From the NCBI GenBank assembly GCA_030641105.1, contig DAOWHZ010000013.1, positions 1 to 41,738 on the forward strand: 41,738 nt of DNA. The letters run 5' to 3'. Shown here in pieces: positions 33,068 to 40,176 of the stretch (its first letter is position 1; every line of letters starts with the position of its first letter). This stretch comes from a bacterium. Lineage in GTDB: Bacteria > Patescibacteria > ABY1 > BM507 > VMTK01. The translations under genes and the position numbers were made by a program. The notes below the pieces were generated by a model that was given only the letters and a program-made list of their open reading frames with translations, was not told the DNA's origin and did not search any database.

Positions 33068-33358
33068 ATGCTAAGACAAAATACGCAAACAGGGGGAACA
33101 AAAAAAGATGTTCCAATTACAAAGGGGTGTATAATTGGTTTTCGTAAGGTAGATAAAAAAATGGTTACGATTAGTATAGAGAGCGTAGATTATATGTATT
33201 ACTGGGGAAGTGATAATAATAGCGACCATAAAGCAATAATTTATACACCACTTTCAGAATGCGGAACTGTGGCCAAGGTTATTAGCAAGGCAGCAGGATT
33301 TCAGGGCGTTAAGCTAATAAAAGATACAGAAAATTTGATTTTATTTGAAGTAATATAA
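33068..33358 (+). CDS. Hypothetical 96-residue protein
   Basis: The start ATG 33068 is set by a strong ribosome site, AGGAGGGAAGG, immediately before it; an earlier frame start at 33002 would have none. The protein has an N-terminal polar tail (LRQNTQTGGTKKDVP), then a beta-rich body with KGCIIGFRKVDKKMVTISI, DYMYYWGSDNN and a C-terminal KLIKDTENLILFEVI. No family recognised; no signal or membrane helix. It has a promoter and a terminator of its own. The strong ribosome site is unusual here, so expression may be high. Confidence 0.7.
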   Translation: MLRQNTQTGGTKKDVPITKGCIIGFRKVDKKMVTISIESVDYMYYWGSDNNSDHKAIIYTPLSECGTVAKVISKAAGFQGVKLIKDTENLILFEVI

Positions 33359-33381
33359 ATAAAGTCGAAGCAACCAAATTC

Positions 33382-33415
33382 ACAGGAATCACATTAAGCG
33401 GTTCCTGTTTTTTTT
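33382..33415 (+). terminator. Terminator after the 33068 gene
   Basis: ACAGGAA (33382-33388) pairs with TTCCTGT (33402-33408), followed by seven more T. Confidence 0.85.
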
Positions 33416-33425
33416 CTAAAATAAA

Positions 33426-33454
33426 TTGGTAATTTTGAAATAAGTTGCTATAAT
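33426..33454 (+). promoter_or_regulatory. Promoter of the 33578 gene
   Basis: TTGGTA (33426-33431), 17 bp, TATAAT (33449-33454). The predicted leader holds GCGAAT/ATTCGC word repeats (33460-33571). Confidence 0.65.
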
Positions 33455-33459
33455 ATATA

Positions 33460-33571
33460 ATGCGAATGCTACAAATTAATATACGAGTGCCACGAATGAT
33501 TATTATGCGAATAAATTAATTCGCATAATTCGTAATTCGCGGCATTTGCATAAATTCGCGGATTCGCATTA
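33460..33571. repeat. ATTCGC/GCGAAT inverted word repeats
   Basis: ATGCGAATGCTACAAATTAA on the left and ATTTGCATAAATTCGCGGAT with TCGCATT on the right are imperfect inverses. Similar words lie at 19615-19672. Confidence 0.6.
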
Positions 33572-33577
33572 TTTTTT

Positions 33578-33841
33578 ATGAAAATCAATAAAGGACCGGA
33601 AAAAATAAGAGATTTGCTTGGCAAAAAACCAACAAAAAAACCACCAGCTTATCAGTGGCAAGAATTGGCATTGCGCGTTATTCAAGAATTAGGCATACCT
33701 AATTTTAAGCGCGGCGCTGTTTTTAAAGTATGCAAAGAAAATTCTAAAAATTTTATAGAAAAATGCTTAAATGACACTAAAGAATTATGCCAGACAGGGG
33801 AGAGATGGAAATATTTTTTTAAGATAGTGGCAAGTAAATAA
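33578..33841 (+). CDS. Hypothetical 87-residue basic protein
   Basis: No family named with confidence. The protein is basic and helical: MKINKGPEKIRDLLGKKPTK, a Pro/Lys turn, then WQELALRVIQELGIPNFKRG and VFKVCKENSKNFIEKCLNDT, ending with GERWKYFFKIVASK. The compact helical chain with conserved-looking Trp and Lys/Arg suggests a nucleic-acid-associated or small helical domain, unproven. It has a promoter of its own. A nested foldback repeat follows. Confidence 0.65.
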   Translation: MKINKGPEKIRDLLGKKPTKKPPAYQWQELALRVIQELGIPNFKRGAVFKVCKENSKNFIEKCLNDTKELCQTGERWKYFFKIVASK

Positions 33842-33858
33842 TATTTTACCATCTGAAG

Positions 33859-34048
33859 CTCCCACAAATCAACAAATCAACAACAAATCTACAAATAACG
33901 TTTTTTGTCATTCCGAGCCCGCAGGCGAGGAATCCCTTCAATTTTTCAAAATTCACGGATAAGGGATGTCTCTCTCCGCTTCACTCCGTTCGAAATGACA
34001 AATATTAATATTTGTAGATTTGTGAGGAGATTTGTTGATTTGTGGGAG
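33859..34048. repeat. Foldback type A with a nested type B element
   Basis: CTCCCACAAATCAACAAATC at the left and GATTTGTTGATTTGTGGGAG at the right form the outer pair. Inside, TGTCATTCCGAGC (33906 on) and TTCGAAATGACA (to 34000) form an inner foldback. The same nesting occurs at 19829-20003. It abuts the stop of the LigB-like gene. Confidence 0.82.
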
Positions 34049-34834
34049 TTACAACTTAAACTTCACTACCAAATACCCAACTCCAAACGGCGCTTCGTAG
34101 GATAACATTTGCGGCTGATAATTAATTCCATTTAAGATCCCCAAAAGTATAATAATAGATTTTAAACCGCATTCACCGGCATCTTCAATAAAATGATGAT
34201 TCATTTTAAGTATGTCTTTTATTTTGTTTTGAGTTAAATATTCAATTAATTTCTTATCAAATTTTTTACCCTTGGGTGAATAGCCAGCCGGCGCATCTTG
34301 GGTTAAGCGGTGGGACAGATCACCAGAAGCAATTATAGCCACTCTTTTTTTATTAATTAATAATTCACTTTTAAGCAATTGGCCGAATTTAAAATGCGCG
34401 GCTAAATCCAAGCCGGAATAATACAAAGGGATGATTTTGATTTTAGGTAAATGCTGTGTTAATAAACAAAGCGGCACACCGCAGCCATGATCCAAATAAA
34501 TATCACTGATTAATTGCAAAGGCGCCTTGGTTTCCATTTTTTCCCTGATTTTATAAGCCAAGCCAATATCTCCGGCAAAATGCAGTTTTGTGCTAAAATC
34601 ACCAAACAGCTCAAAATTACATTCAAAATCAGGATTTAAATTCATAGTAAAAGCGTCTGGCTGAATTTGGCCATGAGGCGAGATAATAAGAATGGTATCT
34701 GGCTGGCTGCTGTACAGATCTTGCTCTAATTTTTGCATGGCCTGCTGTGTCGCTTTCAACCGCGTTAAATTTTCCTTGCCAATAGCAGGAATAAGGATTG
34801 GAGGATGAGGAGTAATGGCGGAGAAGATAATCAT
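34049..34834 (-). CDS. LigB/MEMO-fold protein (class III extradiol dioxygenase superfamily)
   Basis: 261 residues with the superfamily's sequence of His-bearing motifs: AITPHPPILIP (7-17), TILIISPHGQIQPDAF, YLDHGCGVPLCLL and IASGDLSHRLT, plus a distal FGVGYLVVKF. These match the LigB-like/AmmeMemoRadiSam B group, whose members bind iron or act in uncharacterised modification reactions. No AMMECR1 or radical SAM partner lies in this window, so a ring-cleavage role is not supported. Codon use is like its neighbours. Confidence 0.82.
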   Translation of the reverse strand: MIIFSAITPHPPILIPAIGKENLTRLKATQQAMQKLEQDLYSSQPDTILIISPHGQIQPDAFTMNLNPDFECNFELFGDFSTKLHFAGDIGLAYKIREKMETKAPLQLISDIYLDHGCGVPLCLLTQHLPKIKIIPLYYSGLDLAAHFKFGQLLKSELLINKKRVAIIASGDLSHRLTQDAPAGYSPKGKKFDKKLIEYLTQNKIKDILKMNHHFIEDAGECGLKSIIILLGILNGINYQPQMLSYEAPFGVGYLVVKFKL

Positions 34835-34929
34835 AAAATTAAGTTCAATTTATTAAATTTATTAATTTATTTGTTTATTGGGTTTAGTTATAACTTCTGT
34901 TAATTCAATATTTTCTTTTTTTTATTTTT

Positions 34930-35124
34930 CTATTTTTCTTTTCGTCTATTGTCCCATTTTTCTTTATGTCTTCTCATAAGTTCCTCTTTGCCTTCTTTAG
35001 TTTTACGATTAACCTCATCAATCATTTCTTGTATTTTTTTGTCCGAAGTTTTCTTTTTTTCTCTATCCCCAACAACATCCGCCGGTTCAATAAATTTTTG
35101 TACGTAATTTTCTTTATTATTCAT
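34930..35124 (-). CDS. Hypothetical 64-residue charged protein
   Basis: MNNKENYVQKFIEPADVVGD is followed by an almost wholly charged helix with EMIDEVNRKTKEGKEELMRR. No membrane segment, signal or known motif. It lies alone between two longer genes with no strong ribosome site. The amino acid composition is plausible for a small coiled-coil protein, but chance coding in AT-rich DNA cannot be ruled out. Confidence 0.45.
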   Translation of the reverse strand: MNNKENYVQKFIEPADVVGDREKKKTSDKKIQEMIDEVNRKTKEGKEELMRRHKEKWDNRRKEK

Positions 35125-35198
35125 ATATTTTATTTAGCAAAAACACCCTCACCAAAAAGCTGTTTTTGCTTTAAATTATTATTTTTTGTATTTTAATA

Positions 35199-36677
35199 TT
35201 ATTCACCGATGACCTCGGTTATCGGTTCACCCGCATCATATAAATACAGCACTTTAGGCGAAACCGTAATTATATTTTCCCATTTATAACCCAAACTTTC
35301 AAAGACTTTACCGGATGTAATTGGTCGTTTTTGTCCGTCGGCAATTACATAAACAGCAAAGGAATTAGATGATTTAATTAATTCGCCATCTTCAAAAATA
35401 ACTGGGCCAATTGTTGTGTAATTAGCTAATTCTTCAGGAGATACCGGAATTATTTTTTTATGCTTAAATTTAGTCTTTAAAAATATTGCGTCCCAAATTG
35501 GCGCTTTAGTCCCCTCAATTACCCAGTAAACTCCGCCGGTAGTTTTATCTTGAAGCAGAGCGCCAGTTGGATAAGTTGAAGTTGCTGTAATTGGCGTTCC
35601 TTCAATATAGGCATTAATATCTTCCCAGCTGGCATTCATTACTTCTTCTGGATTGATGCCAATTTGGCGAAAAGCTTCGCCGCTGGCAAAGCCGCGCCGC
35701 TTATCATCAACTAACAAAAAAATAGTGCCGCGAGGAGAACGGATTAATGAATATTGCGGAAATTTAATTGGCGCGCCTTTTTCATAAACATCTAAATCAG
35801 ACCTGTTAACCGTGAGTATTTTATTAATATCATATCTGGAAGTTAAAGCGCCCAAGGTTAAAAATGGCCGTTTTTTGTCATTTTGGATTAACCAAACCCC
35901 AACTTCTCCTTCTGCCTGCAGTAATGATCCATCAGGATAACTGCGCGTGAACCAGCGCTGCCAGATGTTAAAAAAATTATAATTGCCATTATAGACATGC
36001 GGGGTATAATTATACAGGGCTGCCGTAGCTTGATTAACCGGAGTAACAATTGTTGTTTCTTGTTTATTAGTTGCGTAAGGATTAGTAAAAGTATAAGTTT
36101 CCCCAACTTTATAAGTATAATGGCCTGGATTAATCATATAATCAAAAAATTGTAGAGCTGCGGAGTTAACTTGCTTGCCAAATCCTTTCCAGCGGACATT
36201 ACAACTGTCGCCATCAGGACAGCCATAACCAGTAGCCCAATCAAGCTGGCTTTGTTTTGGCGAGGCATCTTCAATTAAGCTTTGCTCTTTTTGCAGCAGC
36301 ACCAAGAGAAATTTCGGATTAATAGTGACCGGCCGGCATTTTAATTTTTTTTCCGCTTCAGTTGGATTATCGCTTAAATTAACGCCACTGCAGTCATAAT
36401 TATTTGCCGCGGCGTCATATATAATTTCAGCGGCTGATTTAATAACGCCGTTTGTATTAGGGCAAGTGTAATTATAAAGAAAGCTGCCTTTACTGCGTAA
36501 AAATTCTTTAATGGAATTTAAATTCATTGAAGCAAAGTCCATAATTTCAGAGTCGCTGATGATGTAGTTTGGATTAAAGGTGGATGCGCGGGTTGATGCG
36601 GCAGAAAGCAGAAAGCAGAAAGCAGAAAGCAGAATAATAAAAAATTTGTTATATGTTTTATTTTTATAGTTTGTCAT
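35199..36677 (-). CDS. Secreted protein with lysozyme-like N-terminal part and repeat domains
   Basis: 492 residues. A signal peptide (about 1-32, ending ASTRAS) is encoded largely by a 7-bp tandem repeat. Residues about 35-245 hold a helical domain with NPKFLLVLLQKEQSLIED, WATGYGCPDGDSC and FFDYMINPGHYTYKVG; it resembles lytic transglycosylase or lysozyme-like folds but a catalytic Glu is only guessed (E132, in KEQS). Then come four beta-rich repeats of about 60 residues, each with GSLLQAEGEVGVWLIQNDKK-like strands and KRPF or KRRGF turns. Common in CPR; likely cell-surface, maybe wall-binding. Confidence 0.6.
   Translation of the reverse strand: MTNYKNKTYNKFFIILLSAFCFLLSAASTRASTFNPNYIISDSEIMDFASMNLNSIKEFLRSKGSFLYNYTCPNTNGVIKSAAEIIYDAAANNYDCSGVNLSDNPTEAEKKLKCRPVTINPKFLLVLLQKEQSLIEDASPKQSQLDWATGYGCPDGDSCNVRWKGFGKQVNSAALQFFDYMINPGHYTYKVGETYTFTNPYATNKQETTIVTPVNQATAALYNYTPHVYNGNYNFFNIWQRWFTRSYPDGSLLQAEGEVGVWLIQNDKKRPFLTLGALTSRYDINKILTVNRSDLDVYEKGAPIKFPQYSLIRSPRGTIFLLVDDKRRGFASGEAFRQIGINPEEVMNASWEDINAYIEGTPITATSTYPTGALLQDKTTGGVYWVIEGTKAPIWDAIFLKTKFKHKKIIPVSPEELANYTTIGPVIFEDGELIKSSNSFAVYVIADGQKRPITSGKVFESLGYKWENIITVSPKVLYLYDAGEPITEVIGE
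36601..36634. repeat. 7-bp tandem repeat in a signal peptide
   Basis: GCAGAAA occurs four times in a row plus a partial fifth copy. On the minus strand it reads TTTCTGC; because seven is not a multiple of three, successive copies are read in different frames and give a hydrophobic chain (LLSAFCFLLSAAS). Confidence 0.9.
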
Positions 36678-36788
36678 AATTGAATTATAGATAACTAACT
36701 ATATTATAGTATATTAAACAACAAATTGCAAAAATTTGTGTTACAAGGTATTGATTATTTTTTATTTTTTTGTTAAGATTAGCTTCAT

Positions 36789-38177
36789 ATGAAAACATAT
36801 AATATTATAACCATCGGCTGCCAAATGAATAAATCTGACAGTGAAAGAGTAGCTGGATATTTAGAAAATTTCGGATATAAATTAACTGATAATAAATATC
36901 AGGCGGATTTAGTAGTGGTTAATACTTGCGGAGTTAGGCAGTCGGCCGAAGATCGGGCTTATGGCATTATTCCTATGATTAAAAAACAAAATCCAAAAGC
37001 AAAAATTATTTTAACTGGATGCTTGTCAGAGCGCAAGGATGTACAGAGACGATTGAAAGATAAAGTTGATATTTGGTTGCCAATTATTCAAATTCCAAAT
37101 CTCAAATCCCAAATAACAAATCACCGCTTCAACGGGATCCCGCCCTCAAAGTTAATAATAAAGAGGCGGGACAAATCTCAAATCCCAAATAACAAACTTC
37201 AAATTTGCGATTACCTTAAGTTGCAGCCAAAATATAGTTCTAAATTCAGCGCGTTTGTGCCGATCGGCAATGGGTGTGATAATTTTTGCACATATTGCGT
37301 GGTGCCTTATGCAAGGGGCAGGGAAGTGTATCGGACAGTAGAGGATATCTTGGATGAGGTACGTGGTTTAGTGAGTAATGGGTATAAAGAGATTATTTTG
37401 ATTGCGCAGAATGTTAATAGTTATAATTCAAAAATTCCAAATCTCAAATTCCAAATAACAAACAAATCTCAAATCTCAAATTCCAATACCATTAATTTTA
37501 CAAATTTATTAAAATTAATAAATAACATTTCAAGTGATTTTTGGATTAGATTTTCCACCAGCCATCCTAAGGATATGAGCGATGAATTAATAAAAGCAAT
37601 CGCTGATTGCGAAAAAGTCTGCGAGCATATTCATCTGCCCGTACAATCTGGAAATAATGAAATTTTGAAAAAGATGAATCGCGCTTATACCGTTGAACAC
37701 TATAAGAAGTTAGTAAGAAAAATCAAACAGGCAACGCCAAATGCGTCAATAACAACTGATATTATTATTGGATTTCCCGGTGAAACAAAAAAACAGTTTA
37801 ATAATACTGTGAAATTATTTAAAGAAGCAAAGTTTGATATGGCTTATATTTCTCAATACAGCCCGCGCCCGGGTACAGGCGCGGAAAAGTTAGTTGATAA
37901 TGTACCGAAAGAAGAAAAGAAAAAGCGGGAAGAAGAACTGATGAAAGTTTTAAGAAAGACTGCTTTAGAGAATAATAAAAAATATATTGGGGAAATCGTT
38001 GAAGTTTTAGTGGAGGGCAGAAATAAGAGAGGGGAGTGGTATGGGAAGATGGGAACGGGTAAAAATATTAAGATAGCAAAAAACAGAAAACAGAAAACAG
38101 ATTTGGTTGGCGAGTTTGTGGAAGTTAAAATTAATAAAGTAAGGGATTTTGGCTTTGAAGGGGAATTAGTGAAGTGA
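36789..38177 (+). CDS. miaB: tRNA-2-methylthio-N6-dimethylallyladenosine synthase MiaB
   Basis: Radical SAM enzyme that adds a methylthio group to i6A37 of tRNAs. 462 residues. The N-terminal cluster cysteines are in IGCQMNKSD (C11), NTCGVRQ and TGCLSER; the radical SAM triad is NGCDNFCTYC, followed by PYARGRE; TRAM domain at the end. Two segments look inserted: residues about 101-138 (IPNLKSQITN with a GATCCCGCC hairpin between direct repeats, 37091-37200) and about 213-233 (IPNLKFQITNKSQISNS). Functional partner of MiaA, downstream. Confidence 0.95.
   Translation: MKTYNIITIGCQMNKSDSERVAGYLENFGYKLTDNKYQADLVVVNTCGVRQSAEDRAYGIIPMIKKQNPKAKIILTGCLSERKDVQRRLKDKVDIWLPIIQIPNLKSQITNHRFNGIPPSKLIIKRRDKSQIPNNKLQICDYLKLQPKYSSKFSAFVPIGNGCDNFCTYCVVPYARGREVYRTVEDILDEVRGLVSNGYKEIILIAQNVNSYNSKIPNLKFQITNKSQISNSNTINFTNLLKLINNISSDFWIRFSTSHPKDMSDELIKAIADCEKVCEHIHLPVQSGNNEILKKMNRAYTVEHYKKLVRKIKQATPNASITTDIIIGFPGETKKQFNNTVKLFKEAKFDMAYISQYSPRPGTGAEKLVDNVPKEEKKKREEELMKVLRKTALENNKKYIGEIVEVLVEGRNKRGEWYGKMGTGKNIKIAKNRKQKTDLVGEFVEVKINKVRDFGFEGELVK
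37091..37200 (+). repeat. In-frame repeat pair inside miaB
   Basis: Direct copies of CAAATCTCAAATCCCAAATA (37091 region and 37172 on) flank GGATCCCGCCCTC and GAGGCGGGA arms. A shorter related copy is at 37428-37487. All encode polar PNLKSQITN-like loops. Confidence 0.75.
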
Positions 38178-38227
38178 GAATTTAGAAGTAAGGAGTTAGA
38201 AGTATTTGATTTAGCATAATATAATTG

Positions 38228-38387
38228 CCGCTCCCACCGCCCAGCCATGAATGGCAGGGCTATATGTTAAACTTTTAAGCCCGATAAATCGGGCTATATT
38301 TGAAAACATTAATAGCAATATCCCGCTTCAGCGGGATTAAAAGATTAAAACATAGCATAGGCATTCATGCCTATGCGGTGGGAGCGG
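38228..38387. repeat. Composite palindrome cluster after miaB
   Basis: Outer arms CCGCTCCCACCGC (38228-38240) and its complement (38375-38387). Inside are AGCCCGATAAATCGGGCT (38278-38295), ATCCCGCTTCAGCGGGAT (38322-38339) and CATAGGCATTCATGCCTATG (38356-38375). No gene in this stretch. Confidence 0.85.
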
Positions 38388-38459
38388 GATGAATATAGTT
38401 TTTTAAATACGTGGCAATAGTAAATTTTTTCATCGCCCTTTAGCTTCATAGGTGTTAGT

Positions 38460-38496
38460 GGCGGCTAAAGCCGCCATAACCCGACTTAAAAGTCGG
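38460..38496. repeat. Two short palindromes shared with the ftsI-murF spacer
   Basis: GGCGGCTAAAGCCGCC (38460-38475) and CCGACTTAAAAGTCGG (38481-38496), in the same order and spacing as at 29818-29854. Confidence 0.85.
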
Positions 38497-38552
38497 TAGA
38501 AAAAAAGACACCCCAGGAAAAACAAGTTTGTTCGTTTGTTTCTCCTGAGGTG
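38497..38552 (-). terminator. Terminator of the 43-residue gene
   Basis: CACCCCAGGAAAAACAA (38509-38525) pairs imperfectly with TTGTTTCTCCTGAGGTG (38536-38552), and on the minus strand the stem is followed by CTTTTTTT. It lies 31 bp after the small gene's stop. Confidence 0.8.
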
Positions 38553-38583
38553 GGACCGCCCTTTCAACTATGCATCTATTAGG

Positions 38584-38715
38584 TTATGCATCCGTACAAC
38601 CCGTACGTGCGTTGAAGTTAGCGGTATCGGCGCCGGTACCTGGAATGTGGGCAGCGTCATTAAGATCAAAGGTTGTGTCGTGGCGGCAATGCGCCGCTAG
38701 CATTCTAAAGGCCAT
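38584..38715 (-). CDS. 43-residue GC-rich small protein opposite the miaA leader
   Basis: Reads MAFRMLAAHCRHDTTFDLND, then AAHIPGTGADTANFNARTGC and TDA. The SD site GGAGG lies 7 bases before the ATG, ideal and rare in this window. A promoter upstream and a terminator downstream complete a unit. The ORF is far richer in G and C than its surroundings, with codons such as GCC, GCG, CGC and ACC. His and Cys (H9, C10, H12, H23, C40) could bind metal, but no family is recognised. The DNA also has many 6-bp palindromes (ATGCAT, CGTACG, GGCGCC, GGTACC, GCTAGC), so it may be a structured RNA or a mobile fragment instead. Confidence 0.55.
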   Translation of the reverse strand: MAFRMLAAHCRHDTTFDLNDAAHIPGTGADTANFNARTGCTDA

Positions 38716-38831
38716 AATATTACCTCCATATTTCTGGGTTTACGTACAAAATTACATATGCCTGACCTTTGCCAAATTGTTTGATCCCTCCTTTCTTTTT
38801 TTATTTTTCCACAGGCATTTTGCCTATTATC

Positions 38832-38860
38832 AATATAACACAAACAAATTTTTTATGCAA
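38832..38860 (-). promoter_or_regulatory. Promoter of the 43-residue gene
   Basis: On the minus strand, extended -10 TGTTATATT (hexamer 38832-38837) with a weak -35 TTGCAT 17 bp upstream (38855-38860). It overlaps the miaA start codon, giving divergent transcription with no clear spacer. Confidence 0.45.
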
Positions 38861-39841
38861 GACAAAAATAACAATAAAATTATAGTAATATTAGGGCCTA
38901 CTTCCAGTGGGAAGACTGGTCTAGCCGTGAAGTTAGCCTATGAATTTAATGGCGAGATTGTGTCTGCTGACAGCAGGCAGGTTTATCGCGGGATGGATGT
39001 AGGGACTGGGAAGGATTTGGATGAATATTTAGTTAAAGGTGTCCGACACCCTATAGGGTGTCGGACACCTTATCGCATACCATATCATTTAATTGATGTT
39101 GTAAGCCCTAAAACTGAATTTAGTTTGGCTAAATATCAGAAGCTGGCGTATAAAACAATTGATGATATTTTGGCTCGTGGCAAGTTGCCTATTATTGTAG
39201 GCGGCACTGGCTTATATTTGCAGGCGGTTGTTGACGGTTATGAGTTAAGCAAAGTTAAGCCGGATAAAAAGTTGAGGGAAAAGCTGGAAAAATTGAATGC
39301 GGATCAATTATTTAAAAAATTACAGAAACTAAAACCGGATTTTGCTGATAGGTTGCATGAAAGTGATAAAAAGAACAAACGAAGATTAATTCGTTATATT
39401 GAGATCTGCAAAGACACCGAGTGTCCTAGCCTCCTTCGCCGTAGTGGCTACGGAGGCCGAGTAGGACACTCGGTGTCTAACGCGGATTATGATTTTTTGT
39501 TAATTGGCTTGACTTGGTCCAGAGAAGTATTAATGGAGCGGATTTATAAGCGATTGATTGGGAGATTAGAAAAAGAGTATATGATAGGGGAAGTTGAGAG
39601 ATTGCACAAACAAGGTGTAACATGGAAAAGATTGGAAAGTTTTGGTTTGGAGTATAAATATATTTCTTTGTATCTGCAAAAAAAATTGATTTATGAAGAA
39701 ATGGTAAAAAAATTAAATATTGCTATTCGGCAGTTTGCTAAAAGGCAGATGAGTTGGTTTAGGCGGTGGGAGCGACAGGAGACGAAAATTTATTGGGTTA
39801 AGGATAGAGGAGAGGCGGAGAAGTTGGTGAGGAGATTTTAA
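38855..39841 (+). CDS. miaA: tRNA dimethylallyltransferase MiaA
   Basis: Transfers a dimethylallyl group to A37 of tRNAs; its product is the MiaB substrate. The start is ATG 38855 (MQDKNNNKIIVILGPTSSGK); a longer frame from 38570 would read through the opposite small gene and is rejected. 328 residues. P-loop GPTSSGKTG (14-22), SADSRQVYRGMDVGTGK, YHLIDVV and VGGTGLYLQAVVDGYEL are present; the end has KRQMSWFRRW. Two palindromes are inserted in frame, at residues about 61-72 and 186-208. Confidence 0.95.
   Translation: MQDKNNNKIIVILGPTSSGKTGLAVKLAYEFNGEIVSADSRQVYRGMDVGTGKDLDEYLVKGVRHPIGCRTPYRIPYHLIDVVSPKTEFSLAKYQKLAYKTIDDILARGKLPIIVGGTGLYLQAVVDGYELSKVKPDKKLREKLEKLNADQLFKKLQKLKPDFADRLHESDKKNKRRLIRYIEICKDTECPSLLRRSGYGGRVGHSVSNADYDFLLIGLTWSREVLMERIYKRLIGRLEKEYMIGEVERLHKQGVTWKRLESFGLEYKYISLYLQKKLIYEEMVKKLNIAIRQFAKRQMSWFRRWERQETKIYWVKDRGEAEKLVRRF
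39037..39070. repeat. 34-bp perfect palindrome inside miaA
   Basis: AGGTGTCCGACACCCTA and its exact complement, no loop. Encodes VRHPIGCRTPY, between GTGKDLDEYLVKG and IPYHLIDVV. Confidence 0.95.
39412..39478. repeat. 67-bp nested palindrome inside miaA
   Basis: AGACACCGAGTGTCCTA (39412-39428) and its complement (39462-39478) enclose a GCCTCC/GGAGGC hairpin with TTCGCCGTAGTGGCTAC. The inner hairpin shows word similarity to the element at 24076. In frame. Confidence 0.92.
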
Positions 39842-39848
39842 AAGAAAA

Positions 39849-39875
39849 TAGGAAGAGATTTTTTGTCTCTTCCTA
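39849..39875 (-). terminator. Terminator of the 39921 gene
   Basis: TAGGAAGAGA (39849-39858) pairs with TCTCTTCCTA (39866-39875); the minus strand then has TTTTCTTTT. It also sits right after miaA, though with no T-run on that strand. Confidence 0.75.
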
Positions 39876-39920
39876 ATTATGATGCACTAAAAAATTAAGT
39901 ACAGTTTAGTGCTGTTGCTC

Positions 39921-40151
39921 TTATGCTGTGGCTCTTATAAGGTTTTGGCGAGGCTCAATAAAGCCTTTTTGACAATTTTCGCAAACAGCAAAATTATTTT
40001 CATTTATTTTCACAGCAGTCTTCTTACCGCAAATAACGCAAAATCCTAAAAAATTTCCTTCTTTTGCGTATCCACAGCTATTCATAAAATCAACTGTGCA
40101 TCCGTCACCTTTTACAAGGCATTTTCTGTAAAAAGAGCATTTTTTTCCCAT
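39921..40151 (-). CDS. Small cysteine-rich, probably zinc-binding protein
   Basis: 76 residues with strong ribosome site AAGGAGGGGAA before the ATG. Cysteines come as C5, C11, C18 and C26, then CVICG (38-42) and CENC (57-60), the latter a zinc-ribbon pair with 14 residues between. The start MGKKCSFYRKCLVKGDGCTV resembles small cysteine domains of unknown role. It is the second gene of a two-gene minus-strand unit, 25 bp after 40177-40542. Confidence 0.65.
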   Translation of the reverse strand: MGKKCSFYRKCLVKGDGCTVDFMNSCGYAKEGNFLGFCVICGKKTAVKINENNFAVCENCQKGFIEPRQNLIRATA

Positions 40152-40176
40152 TTCCCCTCCTTTTTTTTGTTGATTC

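Noticed and set aside
34049..34834. Aromatic ring-cleavage pathway gene
   Set aside because: The LigB fold alone does not show this activity, and no pathway genes lie nearby.
38570..38854. Longer miaA from 38570
   Set aside because: The extra 95 residues are not MiaA-like and lie over the promoter and coding region of the opposite small gene.
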